From Candidatus Acidiflorens stordalenmirensis (lineage in GTDB: Bacteria > Acidobacteriota > Terriglobia > Terriglobales > Acidobacteriaceae): a stretch of DNA of 64,000 bases. The notes under the pieces were generated by a model. The model searched no databases. It was given only the letters and a program-made list of their open reading frames with translations, and was not told where the DNA came from. The stretch covers positions 23,779-87,778 of the forward strand of contig PLIC01000132.1 in the NCBI GenBank assembly GCA_003139995.1. Direction: 5' to 3'. How positions within the stretch are numbered: position 1 is the first letter of the stretch; every line of letters starts with the position of its first letter. The position numbers and the translations under genes were made by a program. Shown here piece by piece: positions 8,084 through 17,599 of this stretch.

Positions 8084-9214
8084 ATGCTCACCTCGCGCCC
8101 ATTCCAAACGGACGACCCGCGCCTCGTCCCGATCAGAGATAAAGTTCTCGCGGGCGAACGCCTGAACGAGGGCGATGCGCTGGTGCTTTATGGGACGGGC
8201 GACATCCTTGCCGTGGGGTGGCTGGCTAACTGGGTCCGCGAGCGGATGCATGGCGACAAGGCTTATTTCAACGTCAACCGGCATATCAATCCGACGAATG
8301 TCTGCGTGGCGGCTTGCCGGTTGTGCGCTTATGGGCGCAAGAAAGACGCTCCGGGCGCTTACACCATGGCGCTTGAAGAAGCCTTCGAGACGGCCGCTTC
8401 CGGCTACACCGAGGCGGTCACGGAGTTTCACATTGTCGGCGGGCTGCATCCGGATTTGCCGTTTCAATATTATCTTGACCTGATTTCCGGGCTGAAGGAG
8501 CGCTTTCCGCAAGTCCATATAAAGGCCTTCACGATGGTGGAAGTGGCGTATCTGGCGAAGCGGGCGAAGCTGACGATCCGCGAGACGCTCGAAAAGATGA
8601 AAGAAGCGGGCGTGGACTCGCTGCCGGGCGGCGGGGCGGAAATTTTTGCCGACCGCGTGCGGCACATTATTTGCGACCACAAAATCGACGGCGATCAATG
8701 GCTCGACACCGCGCGCCTGGCCCACCAGATTGGGCTGAAATCGAATGCGACGATGCTCTACGGCCACATCGAAAACGACGAAGACCGCGTCGACCACCTG
8801 CTCAAGCTGCGCGTGCTGCAGGATGAGACCGGGGGCTTCCAAACGTTTATTCCTCTCGCCTTTCATCCGGCGAACACGCCGCTGCAGCATCTTTTTACGA
8901 CCACCGGCATGACCGACATCAAGCAGATTGCGGTCAGCCGCCTGGTGCTCGATAACTTCGCGCACATCAAATCTTATTGGCAGATGATGACGCCGAAGAT
9001 CGCGCAGATCTCGCTGCGCTTCGGCGCCGACGATATTGACGGCACGGTGGTCGAGGAAAAGATTTACCACGATGCGGGAGCGACCACTCCGCAAGGCCTG
9101 CGGCGGCACGAACTGGTGCGCTTGATCGAAGAGGCCGGCCGCGAGCCCGTTGAGCGCGACACGCTCTACCGGCCGGTGACACGGACGGAAACATCGTTCA
9201 CCGTGTCGGTGTAA
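8084..9214 (+). CDS. mqnE: Aminofutalosine synthase (radical SAM, menaquinone pathway)
   Basis: MqnE joins 3-[(1-carboxyvinyl)oxy]benzoate to the adenosyl group of SAM to make 6-amino-6-deoxyfutalosine. From the ATG at 8084 the protein has 376 residues, normal for the family. The [4Fe-4S] motif is C74-VAA-C78-RL-C81, followed by AYGRKKD. Conserved segments are NRHINPTNVC before it, then FHIVGGLHPDLPF, LPGGGAEIF, TMLYGHIEN and FIPLAFHPANTPL. An in-frame ATG at 8054 is possible; the reading frame runs farther upstream only by chance. With the UbiA-type enzyme it points to futalosine-dependent menaquinone. Confidence 0.93.
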   Translation: MLTSRPFQTDDPRLVPIRDKVLAGERLNEGDALVLYGTGDILAVGWLANWVRERMHGDKAYFNVNRHINPTNVCVAACRLCAYGRKKDAPGAYTMALEEAFETAASGYTEAVTEFHIVGGLHPDLPFQYYLDLISGLKERFPQVHIKAFTMVEVAYLAKRAKLTIRETLEKMKEAGVDSLPGGGAEIFADRVRHIICDHKIDGDQWLDTARLAHQIGLKSNATMLYGHIENDEDRVDHLLKLRVLQDETGGFQTFIPLAFHPANTPLQHLFTTTGMTDIKQIAVSRLVLDNFAHIKSYWQMMTPKIAQISLRFGADDIDGTVVEEKIYHDAGATTPQGLRRHELVRLIEEAGREPVERDTLYRPVTRTETSFTVSV

Positions 9215-9215
9215 G

Positions 9216-9385
9216 GGCAAAGCTCTTGGCTCTTAGCTCTTGGCTTTTGGCCAAAAGCTAAGAGCCTGTGGTGGAACTCCAGCGCCCAAAGGCGTACAAA
9301 ATACGGCACTTACGGTATGCCTAAAGGCATACCCTGATACAAATCTTACTTTCACCACGGGCTGCTAAGAGCTAAGAGCGTCCCT
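9216..9385. repeat. Palindromic intergenic repeat tract
   Basis: GCTCTTGGCTTTTGG pairs with CCAAAAGCTAAGAGC with one mismatch (about 9234-9267). GGTATGCC (9314-9321) pairs with GGCATACC (9326-9333) around a TAAA loop. A further TAAGAGCTAAGAGC copy lies near 9366-9380. The two outer CTAAGAGC families bracket the central hairpin. This fills the mqnE-msrA gap, carries no gene, and resembles a REP-like nested palindrome. Confidence 0.6.
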
Positions 9386-9430
9386 TGACACGAGCGCGGA
9401 ACTTCCAGCCAACGTCGACATCTAACGAGC

Positions 9431-9970
9431 ATGGCCAAAGAGCAAACGGCAGTTTTCGGCGGCGGGTGCTTCTGGTGTATTGAAGCGGTTTTTCAACGTC
9501 TCACGGGCGTAGGCCACGTCGAGTCGGGTTACATGGGCGGACACGCCGACCAGGCGACTTATCAGCAGGTGTGTAACGGGGACACCGGGCATGTGGAAGT
9601 GGTGCGCGTCAGCTTCGATCCCGACCGGATCAACTATCGCGAGCTGCTGGAGGTGTTCTTCGCGGTGCACGATCCGACCACGCTCAATCGGCAGGGAAAC
9701 GACGCTGGCGAGCAATATCGTTCGGTGATTTTCTACAGCGACGAGGAACAGCAGAGGATCGCCGAGAATACCATTGCGGAGTTGACGGCAGCCAAGGCGT
9801 TCTCCGAGCCGATCGTGACCGCAGTCGAGCCGGCCGAGGAATTCCACGTGGCCGAAGACTACCATCAGAACTACTACAACGAAAATTCGCGCCAGCCTTA
9901 TTGCATGTTTGTGATCTCGCCGAAGCTCGGGAAGTTGGAAAAGAAGTTTGCCGAAAAATTGAGAGCTTGA
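9431..9970 (+). CDS. msrA: Peptide methionine sulfoxide reductase A
   Basis: MsrA reduces the S-epimer of methionine sulfoxide in proteins. The 179-residue product carries the catalytic GCFWC motif at 12-16, with C13 as nucleophile. Family signatures follow: [46 protein letters not shown] and EDYHQNYY. A cysteine in QPYCMF near the C-terminus may be a resolving residue. No signal peptide is visible, so it is cytoplasmic. It is a stand-alone gene. Confidence 0.95.
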   Translation: MAKEQTAVFGGGCFWCIEAVFQRLTGVGHVESGYMGGHADQATYQQVCNGDTGHVEVVRVSFDPDRINYRELLEVFFAVHDPTTLNRQGNDAGEQYRSVIFYSDEEQQRIAENTIAELTAAKAFSEPIVTAVEPAEEFHVAEDYHQNYYNENSRQPYCMFVISPKLGKLEKKFAEKLRA

Positions 9971-10013
9971 GTTGACGTGTGGCCCCGCTCGAATCGCGGC
10001 CGGAATCTACTCC

Positions 10014-10379
10014 TCAGAAGCCCGGTTCCTCAGGCTCCTCGTTACTCGGAATCGGGTCGAGGCTGGCTGCGGCGGGTTCAGACCGTTCGTCCAACAGAAG
10101 CCGGCGCAAGCTGCGCAGGTCGTTGAGCAGCCGGCCGCTGGTGGTTAGGTGCTGCTCCAGCTTATCTAACTTGAATTGCACGATGCGGAGGGCCTGTACG
10201 CGGCGTTGGGACTTGGCCGCCACCGCCGCGCCCAGGTCGGCTTCGATCTCGCTTTTGGCTTCGGCGATGGCCTCGACCAGGAGCCGCACGTATTGCTGGG
10301 CATTCTCGACGCTGTCAAACGGGGTTTGGAGGGGGCTGTTCAAGGGCGAGAATTCCTCGGCAAATAGAAAGTCTGGCAA
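10014..10379 (-). CDS. Hypothetical helical protein
   Basis: The 121-residue protein is predicted to be mostly alpha-helical (VENAQQYVRLLVEAIAEAKSE, then a basic linker and LDKLEQHLTTSGRLLNDLRSLRRLLL). The C-terminal tail is acidic and proline-rich. It looks like a small coiled-coil protein. I recall similar proteins in acidobacterial genomes but know of no assigned role. It is convergent with msrA. Confidence 0.6.
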   Translation of the reverse strand: MPDFLFAEEFSPLNSPLQTPFDSVENAQQYVRLLVEAIAEAKSEIEADLGAAVAAKSQRRVQALRIVQFKLDKLEQHLTTSGRLLNDLRSLRRLLLDERSEPAAASLDPIPSNEEPEEPGF

Positions 10380-10763
10380 AGAGGGTGGGATTCTATTTTC
10401 CCTAAACTGCTATCTCTCTGCCTTTCAAGCACATCGCAAGTAACTCAAGCGATTACAATGCCTTACGTCGTGTTGCAGCTTGCAGCTGCCGTTGCATGCG
10501 TTGCTGTTGAATGCCTATTTGTCACTGTTTTCGGCATCGCTGGCATCACTACCTGGCAGCGTTGAGTTTATTGCCTCGCGTCGCAGCATGGTGATTTTCC
10601 TGCGCCGTTGAGTGACCGGCAAATTCACTCCGTCGCTACGCCGCACAGTCCTTGCGCTTTGTATTCTACCGCACGAGTGTGCTGCCTGTAATGCTCCCGG
10701 ATGGGCTAGATCTTGGGTAGTGGGTTTGAAATCATTCAGTGCGGATTGGCAGACTTCCGGGGA

Positions 10764-10865
10764 TTAAGAGTGAGACTCGTCCCACCACTGCGCGATTACG
10801 GCGGGATCAAAGCGGACGGCGGTGCCGATGAACCTGCACGGGACGACGTGCGCCTTCGCCTTGCG
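10764..10865 (-). pseudogene. Remnant of a helix-turn-helix (excisionase-like) protein
   Basis: On the minus strand an open stretch of 33 codons reads KAHVVPCRFIGTAVRFDP and ends AVIAQWWDESHS before a stop. This resembles the C-terminal half of HTH_17/excisionase-type domains (R-x-G-x-x-x-R-F-x-x-x-x-V-x-x-W). An in-frame stop precedes it and no start is available, so it is a fragment. The rest of 10380-10954 shows no gene that I can support. Confidence 0.4.
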
Positions 10866-10954
10866 TTAAACCGTCTTTTCAAGTTTTGCCACCCATTAGC
10901 CAAGCGATTGCTCAGCAAAGAAGAGTAAGAATAGCCAGATGGAGGGGTAGGCAC

Positions 10955-11281
10955 TTATGGATTGATTTGGCTTCGCAGATGCTTGGAGAGTTTCTCGATC
11001 TGTCTCAGCTTCTCAATCGTGTCCTTGGGCAGAAGTCCTTTCTGAATGCTCGCGACATCGGGAGGGATGGTTTGGGCAATCCTGGCCAGTTCGTCGGCCT
11101 CCTGGCGGAGCTTGGCCAGGTCAAGATGAGCACGCTGCGTGATCGGAGGGGGGATGTTCTTGTCCGTCTGTGCCTCGACTTGATCAGCCTGCCGGATCCC
11201 GGGCGGTATCGGCTTTGCCTGCGCCAGAAGTAAAGATGTCGCAAGCAAAACGAAAGAAAGAGAGATAGCAGGGAGTTTCAC
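10955..11281 (-). CDS. Small secreted hypothetical protein
   Basis: The 108-residue protein begins with a typical Sec signal peptide (MKLPAISLSFVLLATSLLLAQA, cleavage probably after AQA). A mature part of about 85 residues follows, helical and rich in Q, K and D (LDLAKLRQEADELARIAQTI, then IEKLRQIEKLSKHLRSQ). It is probably periplasmic. It is divergent from the TolB-like gene. I do not know a function. Confidence 0.65.
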   Translation of the reverse strand: MKLPAISLSFVLLATSLLLAQAKPIPPGIRQADQVEAQTDKNIPPPITQRAHLDLAKLRQEADELARIAQTIPPDVASIQKGLLPKDTIEKLRQIEKLSKHLRSQINP

Positions 11282-11576
11282 GGCGGACCTCCTACCGTGG
11301 GAAGCAATTTCTCAACACATTGTACATCCAACATCAATATCGACAGCAGGGCCCTCGTCTCGATCCGGTCGGCACTCGCATCGCAGACCTTTGCGGGCGA
11401 CCCAGACGGAACATGGTTCAACCTACGTGCAGGGGGCCAAACGGGGTAGAGTCTTTGCCGTTTTCGAAGTCAAAAAGGAAATTCCGGCTAATAAGGTGCA
11501 TAATGTGCTTTCTGATAGTCGACGAGAGCGGGAGGGTCGCACCATCTCCGATTTGTTCGTCTGTGAAGGAGGGAAA

Positions 11577-12632
11577 ATGAACTGCTTCAGGGCCGCGCTG
11601 CATGTCTCCGTGGCGTCCCTCGCGGCGGCCTGTTTTTCGCAAACTGCGGGAAAGCCGCCAGAGAAGATCGTATTTGTGCGTCCCGATCCCATCATAACGA
11701 CTTCGACATTGATGATGATGGAAACGCCACGCTATGTTGGGAGGGGTACGAATTCGGTAGAGAACCCGGAGAGGAAGTACAACTCCGTCTCTTACGCCAA
11801 GATGAATCTGCTCGCGTTCATGAATCCGGACGGGACGGGAATTACGGATCTGCATGTGAACGGGTTTGACCCCTCCGTTTCGCCGGACGGTACCAAGATA
11901 GCGTTCTGCTCATTGCGGATGGAACAGTATTCGCAGATTTACGTGATGAATGCGGATGGCACGGGAGAAAAACGGTTGACCAACATCACCACAGGCGATG
12001 CCTGCGGTCCAGCTTGGTCGCATGATGGCAAGAAAGTCGCTTTCTACGCGTTCGCGCTGACCCACCCCAGCCGCAATCCCGCGATTTGGCTTATGGATCC
12101 CGATGGAACCAACTTGAAGCGGCTCACGGAACATGCGGTGTCTCCTACATGGTCTCCAGACGACCGGCAGATCGCTTTCGCTTCTAACCGCGTGGGCAAA
12201 TTCCAGATCTACGCCATGAATTCCGACGGATCGAACGTGCGGCGGCTCACAAACGACAAGGGCGAGGACTCCTCGCCGGCGTGGGCCCCGGACGGCGCAG
12301 CCATCGCGTTCGTTTCCGACCGGGAAGGCGAGCATCCAGCGCTGTTCCTGATGGGTGCCGACGGTTCTGCGCAACGCCGGCTCGTATTTTCCAAACGCCA
12401 GGATTTTTGCTTTCCGGCGTGGTCGCTGGATGGCAGTACGATTGCGTTTTCAGCTTTGAATCGAGTGGCGACTCAATTCATACGGTTCGGCGAAGAGCGT
12501 CCGCGCTGCGAAATGTGGACGGGAGAGTATCAGCTATTCACCGTGGATAGCGAAGGCAAACTCCATCAGCTGACCAATACAAAGTACATGGCGATGAAGC
12601 CCACATATGGACGGCTGGTGACAGCACACTAG
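11577..12632 (+). CDS. Secreted TolB-like beta-propeller protein
   Basis: The start at 11577 follows GAAGGAGGG and gives a 351-residue protein with an N-terminal export signal ending in AAACFSQ, possibly a lipobox. It contains at least five PD40/TolB-type repeats with the signature (I/L)-x-V-M-N-A-D-G-T, R-L-T-N, P-x-W-S-x-D-G-x-x-I-A-F (for example at about 120-165, 165-210 and 225-265). The fold is a periplasmic beta-propeller, usually a protein- or ligand-binding scaffold. There is no Pal or TolA neighbour, so it is not the Tol-Pal TolB. A peptidase domain is absent. Confidence 0.85.
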   Translation: MNCFRAALHVSVASLAAACFSQTAGKPPEKIVFVRPDPIITTSTLMMMETPRYVGRGTNSVENPERKYNSVSYAKMNLLAFMNPDGTGITDLHVNGFDPSVSPDGTKIAFCSLRMEQYSQIYVMNADGTGEKRLTNITTGDACGPAWSHDGKKVAFYAFALTHPSRNPAIWLMDPDGTNLKRLTEHAVSPTWSPDDRQIAFASNRVGKFQIYAMNSDGSNVRRLTNDKGEDSSPAWAPDGAAIAFVSDREGEHPALFLMGADGSAQRRLVFSKRQDFCFPAWSLDGSTIAFSALNRVATQFIRFGEERPRCEMWTGEYQLFTVDSEGKLHQLTNTKYMAMKPTYGRLVTAH

Positions 12633-12670
12633 TCGCCGCTCGCGGCTCGTGGCAAACCCAGCGCAGCTTC

Positions 12671-12831
12671 GCAGCCCGAGAAGCATATTGCTGATATCTG
12701 GTCACATCTCCGAGCATGGCGTAGAACTCTGTCAGCATGCCGATGACCTGCATTGGTGAGAACTCCGTGTCTCGTATTGCATCGAGGTACTGGGTGGCTC
12801 GATCCCCATGCTCGCAGCGATCGCGGTACAA
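12671..12831 (-). pseudogene. Decayed gene fragment, copy 1 of a 131-bp repeat
   Basis: On the minus strand this reads CEHGDRATQYLDAIRDTEF, then MQVIGMLTEFYAMLGDVTR and YQQYASRAAK. It looks like a helical protein, but no complete gene surrounds it. Bases 12671-12801 match 15295-15425 at about 123 of 131 positions in the same orientation. Both copies break up outside the shared block. The repeated piece therefore flanks the radical SAM gene on both sides. Confidence 0.6.
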
Positions 12832-12965
12832 TAAACGGGGTTACTGTTAAACGCGTATGTCCAATCTGATAGGCGCCAGGGGAAGAATTCGCCCTGGCGT
12901 TGTCGATTTTTCTCTTCAGCCAAGCACGCAGCAAAGCCGCGCTTTGCGGAATTGCTAAAAACGCT

Positions 12966-14552
12966 ATGAAAATTCTGCTCTATAACCCCGACAACGGCGT
13001 GACGCGTAATTTCATGCCGCATCTATGGATGTTTCTCCTCCAGGCGCTCACTCCCTCGGGCCATGAGGTGCTGCTGGTGGATGGCAACGCGCAATCCATG
13101 GATGAAGCGGGGATCGCGCAGTTTGTGCGCGACAACAATATTGGATTGGTCGGCATCGGCGCCATGACTCGAATGATCGCCAAGGCGTATCGCATGGCGG
13201 ATGCGGTCCGCGCCACGGGAGTTCCGGTGGTAATGGGCGGCCCTCACGTGACGGAGATGGCCGACGAGGCGCTCGGCCGAGATGGCGGGCCGCGGCACGC
13301 CGATGCTGTCGCCCTGGGGGAAGCCGATGCGACCTGGCCGCTGATTGTTGAGGATGCTGCCCGTGGCGAGCTTAAGGACGTTTACGCGCCTGTCGACGCC
13401 TTTGGCCAGGAGAGCAAGCCGTCGCTGAAGGAATATCCGGTGATTCCGTGGCAGTCGATCGATCTCGACCAGTTCAATCTGGTGCCGAAGGCCGCGAGCG
13501 CCATGCTCCAGAAAATCGCAGAAGGCTGGGGAACATTTCGCATCATCCCGGTCGAATCCGGACGAGGCTGCCCTTACGGCTGCGAGTTCTGCACTGTGAC
13601 CGGATTTTTCGGAGACTCGATTCGTTTCCGCACCAATGAGAGCGTGGTGAATGAACTGCTCTTGTTGAAGGCGCGGGCCCGCAGCGAGAAAGGACAGATG
13701 GCGGTTTTCTTCATCGACGACAACTTCGCCATCAACATCAAGCGAACGAAATCGCTGCTGCGCGACATCATTGCCGCCGGCGCAAAGGTGCATTGGGTGG
13801 CTCAGATCAGCGCCAATCTATTGCGCGACGAGGAACTGGTAGACCTGATCGCGGCTTCCGGAGGCAAGTGGATCTTTATCGGCATGGAGTCCATCGACCC
13901 GGCCAATCTGAAAAACGTGAACAAGGGATTCAACAAGCCGGGCGAGTACCGGGCGGTGCTGGAGCGGCTGGCGCAACGCAATGTTTATGCTATCACGTCG
14001 TTTATTTTTGGCATGGACAATGACACAGTCGGAGTCGCCGAGCGAACTCTCGAACAGGTTCGGACCTGGCCCCCGGGTCTCCCGATCTTTGGTCTGCTGA
14101 CTCCTTTGCCCGCGACGCCGCTTTACAAGCGGCTGGAAACCGCCGGGCGGCTGACGCGGCCCAAGCACTGGCAGGAGTTCATCCCGTTTGCGATGGCCCA
14201 CACGCCGTTGAAAATGACCATCGAAGAAGCTCATGATGAAGTGAATCATGGGTGGGAACAGGCTTACAGTTCGGAGGCGCTGACGCATGCGGTCGAATCT
14301 TTGAAAGACCAGCCGCTGGGTTATCGCATCAACATCTTCCTTGCGCGCCTTTGTTTCCGCGGCATCTATTTCCCTATGATGGGGAAAATGGCATGGCTGA
14401 AGGTGATTGCGCAAAATCGGCGGACCATTTTCAAGCTGGTAAGGGAAGGGTTCAAGGCCGGCGCCTGGCGCGGCGCGCCTGCGAGGATTCCTGCCATCCC
14501 AGTGCCGCCGGTGGAGGCGGTCGAACCGATCGCACAACCAGCGAAGGGGTGA
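12966..14552 (+). CDS. B12-binding domain radical SAM protein
   Basis: From the ATG at 12966 the protein has 528 residues; an in-frame TTG at 12900 is less likely. Residues 1-130 form a cobalamin-binding-type Rossmann domain (ILLYNPDNG, GLVGIGAMTRM, VVMGGPHVTEMA). The radical SAM core follows, with C202-PYG-C206-EF-C209. FFIDDNFAIN, WVAQISANLL and FIGMESID match the B12-radical SAM (COG1032) core. Members methylate or rearrange unactivated carbons in lipids and secondary metabolites. The substrate here is unknown. It is a single gene with long non-coding flanks and lies between two copies of a 131-bp repeat. Confidence 0.88.
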   Translation: MKILLYNPDNGVTRNFMPHLWMFLLQALTPSGHEVLLVDGNAQSMDEAGIAQFVRDNNIGLVGIGAMTRMIAKAYRMADAVRATGVPVVMGGPHVTEMADEALGRDGGPRHADAVALGEADATWPLIVEDAARGELKDVYAPVDAFGQESKPSLKEYPVIPWQSIDLDQFNLVPKAASAMLQKIAEGWGTFRIIPVESGRGCPYGCEFCTVTGFFGDSIRFRTNESVVNELLLLKARARSEKGQMAVFFIDDNFAINIKRTKSLLRDIIAAGAKVHWVAQISANLLRDEELVDLIAASGGKWIFIGMESIDPANLKNVNKGFNKPGEYRAVLERLAQRNVYAITSFIFGMDNDTVGVAERTLEQVRTWPPGLPIFGLLTPLPATPLYKRLETAGRLTRPKHWQEFIPFAMAHTPLKMTIEEAHDEVNHGWEQAYSSEALTHAVESLKDQPLGYRINIFLARLCFRGIYFPMMGKMAWLKVIAQNRRTIFKLVREGFKAGAWRGAPARIPAIPVPPVEAVEPIAQPAKG

Positions 14553-15116
14553 ACGGAGCGGGTGGGCAATTGCGTTTCCCGTCAATTGAAAGTCGCTTAA
14601 GCGCTTTTCGACCGGGGAAAGCCGCCGCTGGTTGGTGGTGCCCGCGTCAAGCCATTTAAGATGTAACCTTGGGTTCGACCGTCGAGACATTGGAAATGTA
14701 ACCGAAGACTCGCCGTCGTCGCGGCTGTGGGAAAGTGCAAATCGCGCTCTTTTTGCGCGATTGGCAAGCTCGGTGGAAAAGTCTGGGTTAGGACTTTTCC
14801 ACGGAGCGGCTTTTCCATGGCCGTTTCGCCGGCCGCGTTGTGTTTTTTCCTTCGCCTGCGCACGGCGGTTCTCCGGTGCCGCTTTCGGACTGAGCCGCCG
14901 GTTCGCCAGGCAGTAATTCACGCGATCCGTCGTTGCTTCGTGGACCCAGCGGTCCCGATGACATCGTTACTCCTTGGCCGCCGGCAGCTCGCGGCGACAG
15001 CGCGCCGCACCGACACAACGGTTTCCGCTTCAGCCGGGCCTTTTCACCGCAAGACGGGCAAATAGAAGCGGGCTGTTAGGAAGAATTGGCCTGATTTTAG
15101 CATCCCCGGAGTGAGA
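14553..15116. other. Long intergenic stretch, no gene seen
   Basis: About 560 bases without a reading frame I can support. Short inverted segments exist (for example CGCGC-TCTTTTT-GCGCG near 14744-14760 and GGAAAAGTCC-type arms near 14773-14802). I could not match the block to any RNA family. Confidence 0.3.
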
Positions 15117-15188
15117 GACAGCCAAAATTCGCAGGTTGCCGATGTTGTTTCGGGTACTCTGCGGAGTCACAGATCCGGCGAGACGGCT

Positions 15189-15806
15189 TCAGACGCGAGC
15201 CCGGATTGCCCGCCTTTGGATATGCCCTTCGGCTCTGGTCAACGCATCGTCAAGGTCGTCGGATGGTTCGTGGGAGTTCTCTTCTTTGCACTTTGCAGCT
15301 CGAGAAGCATATTGCTGATACCTGGTCACATCTCCGAGCATGGCGTAAAACTCTGTCAGCATGCCGATGACCCGCATTGGTGAGAACTCCGTGTCTCGTA
15401 TTGCCTCGTGGTGCTGGGTGGCCCGTCGATAAGAGCGAAGGCGCTGTCAAGGGCAAAGATGTCCTGTGCAGTGCCTGAGCACCGCTTGCTTTGCCAGAGA
15501 GGTTGAGGACCAAGGCTCTGGAAATCTCATACTCCGTGAGCGCTGGCATTTTTCCGTCGAAGAGCAAACCAGTTAAGGCAAAACTAATCGCTCGTGACAT
15601 CGCTAGTGTTCCCGTGGAGGTGCCCTGTTACCGAGTCCAGGGTCTTCATCAGACGTTCGAGATGACCGGTGCTCAACGCCTCGCCGGGGATTCCTTTGTT
15701 GAAAACAAAGGTACTTCTCGGGTTCGTTCGGTAAAACTCTGGTGCCGACCAAAAGGAACGCCACCTCAAGGACTCCCTCAATGTGCCGGGAGAGCCGAAT
15801 CGCCAA
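15189..15806 (-). pseudogene. Frameshifted remnant of a gene family, copy 2
   Basis: On the minus strand successive frames carry coding-like pieces: AIRLSRHIEGVLEVAFLLVG, then NKGIPGEALSTGHLERLMKT, then ISFALTGLLFDGKMPALTEYE, then RVIGMLTEFYAMLGDVTRYQ with a charged tail. The pieces lie in different frames and are separated by stops, so the gene or genes are broken. The last piece contains the 131-bp block 15295-15425 shared with 12671-12801. I do not recognise the intact family. Confidence 0.5.
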
Positions 15807-15862
15807 AGAGCCCTTTATAATTAAGAGATTGAGCGATTCGGGCCAGCAACAAAGCCGGAAGC

Positions 15863-17599
15863 ATGCAATTCAGAGAAGCGCTAAAGACGATCCAGGAGAA
15901 CTCATCGACGAACCGGCCAACTTGCCGGGTACTACTGGTCACCGGGTTCACCCCGCTCCACTTGCAGACGTTCCTCCAGGCTCATTTGCAGCGCTTACTG
16001 CCGACAAAGCAGCTTGTGGTTTCTACTCGGCTCTACGGTGACCTGGCGGAAACCTTATTCGGCATCGAGTCTTCAACTGCAGACATGTGTGCCGTTGCTC
16101 TCGAATGGCCAGACCTCGATCCACGCCTCGGCTTCCGTCAACTGGGAGGGTGGGGACCCAGGGAGATCGCCGATATCCTAGTCGGCGCAGAGTCAAGACT
16201 TGTCACGATAAGGGAGAGTCTGGCTGCAGTGCCGAGTCACGTTCCGTTGGCCTTTTCACTGCCGACCCTAGCCCTGCCCCCGATCTTTCACACTCCATCG
16301 TGGCAATTGAGCGCGGCTGAGATACGTCTTCGAAATGCCGTGGGTGAGCTTGCTCTCCGGATTAGCGAGAAACCTAACATACGATTCATCAATGCCCACA
16401 GCCAACAAGTGGCTGAGCCCCCGGCGCCTATCTTCGACTTCAAGGGTGAGCTCCTGGCTGGTTTGCCATATACAAGCTCTCACGCCGATCGACTCGGGCA
16501 GCTTCTAGCGCAAATTCTTGTACCGGCACAACCCAAGAAGGGGTTGATTACCGATTTGGACGACACGCTCTGGGCAGGCATTGCCGGAGAAATAGGTCCA
16601 CAGTCAGTTTCCTGGGACCTCGCCAGCAATACTCAGCTGCATGGTCTGTACCAGCAGCTGTTGCGGGCTTTGGCCGAACAGGGAGTGCTGATCGGGGTAG
16701 CTAGCAAGAACGATCCAGATATCGTCGAAGCGGCCTTTCGGAGGAATGACATTTTGCTTCCGCGCGACTATGTCTTTCCTGTCGAGGTTCACTGGAATGC
16801 CAAATCGGAGTCGGTGGCAAAAATTCTGGACACTTGGAACATCGATGCCGACAGTGTTGTCTTCGTCGATGATAGTTCCAGCGAAATCGCCGAAGTGCAG
16901 GCTGCGCATCCCGGCATGGAATGCATTCGCTTTGATGCCCAGGACTACGCCGGAGCACACAGCTTGCTCTACCGTCTCCGGGATCTCTTCGCAAAACCAA
17001 CCATTACCGAAGAAGATGGCATGCGGCGTGAGAGCCTCCGCACGGGAGGTGTTTTTCGCGCCGGGGCCCAGCAGCACGGCGCATCCTACGAAAATTTCTT
17101 ACGTGAGGCGGAGTCAAAGATCACCCCCGATTTCAACAATGCGGCGGCGAACCGGCGAAGCCTCGAACTCGTTAACAAGACCAACCAGTTCAATCTTAAC
17201 GGGATTCGGTACACTGAGAGCGAATGGCACAGCAAGCTCAGTCTGCCCGGTTCGTTCTCGCTCATGGTTAGTTATCGCGACAAGTACGGACCACTCGGCG
17301 TCATTGCAACTCTCGTGGGCCAGGCGACCGATGCCGCTTTGACGGTAAACACTTGGGTGATGAGCTGCCGGGCCTTCGGGCGTCGCATCGAGCACCAGTG
17401 TCTTAAGCTTCTTTTGGAGCGCTTTCCAGCACCAGAGATCTTGTTGGAGTTTGCCCCGACGAAGCGCAACGGATATTTGCGGGAGTTTTCGGAATCGTTC
17501 CTTGGACAAAAGCCTGATGGACCATTCAAGCTGTCGCGAACTGTCTTTCTGGAGAAGTGCCCCATGCTCTACCATCAGGTCGAAATGGATCATGACTGA
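15863..17599 (+). CDS. FkbH-like HAD-IIIC enzyme with C-terminal GNAT-like domain
   Basis: FkbH-type enzymes use 1,3-bisphosphoglycerate to load a glyceryl-phosphate-derived acyl unit onto an acyl carrier protein. This 578-residue protein has an N-terminal alpha/beta domain (20-220), then the HAD core. The nucleophile motif is D231-L-D233-D-T235 in ITDLDDTLWAG, VASKND lies near 277, and VVFVDDS is the metal-binding acidic motif. Residues about 400-560 (NKTNQFNLNGIRYTE and following) match the FkbH C-terminal acyltransferase-like half. Its last codons overlap the start of the acyl carrier protein gene, strong evidence that the two work together. The true acyl unit is not shown by the sequence. 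Confidence 0.88.
   Translation: MQFREALKTIQENSSTNRPTCRVLLVTGFTPLHLQTFLQAHLQRLLPTKQLVVSTRLYGDLAETLFGIESSTADMCAVALEWPDLDPRLGFRQLGGWGPREIADILVGAESRLVTIRESLAAVPSHVPLAFSLPTLALPPIFHTPSWQLSAAEIRLRNAVGELALRISEKPNIRFINAHSQQVAEPPAPIFDFKGELLAGLPYTSSHADRLGQLLAQILVPAQPKKGLITDLDDTLWAGIAGEIGPQSVSWDLASNTQLHGLYQQLLRALAEQGVLIGVASKNDPDIVEAAFRRNDILLPRDYVFPVEVHWNAKSESVAKILDTWNIDADSVVFVDDSSSEIAEVQAAHPGMECIRFDAQDYAGAHSLLYRLRDLFAKPTITEEDGMRRESLRTGGVFRAGAQQHGASYENFLREAESKITPDFNNAAANRRSLELVNKTNQFNLNGIRYTESEWHSKLSLPGSFSLMVSYRDKYGPLGVIATLVGQATDAALTVNTWVMSCRAFGRRIEHQCLKLLLERFPAPEILLEFAPTKRNGYLREFSESFLGQKPDGPFKLSRTVFLEKCPMLYHQVEMDHD

Noticed and set aside
8075..9220. 381-codon minus-strand open frame
   Set aside because: It mirrors mqnE exactly and is rich in His/Arg as expected from antisense of a GC-rich gene.
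13818..14921. 367-codon minus-strand open frame
   Set aside because: Antisense to the radical SAM gene and its spacer; no family resemblance.
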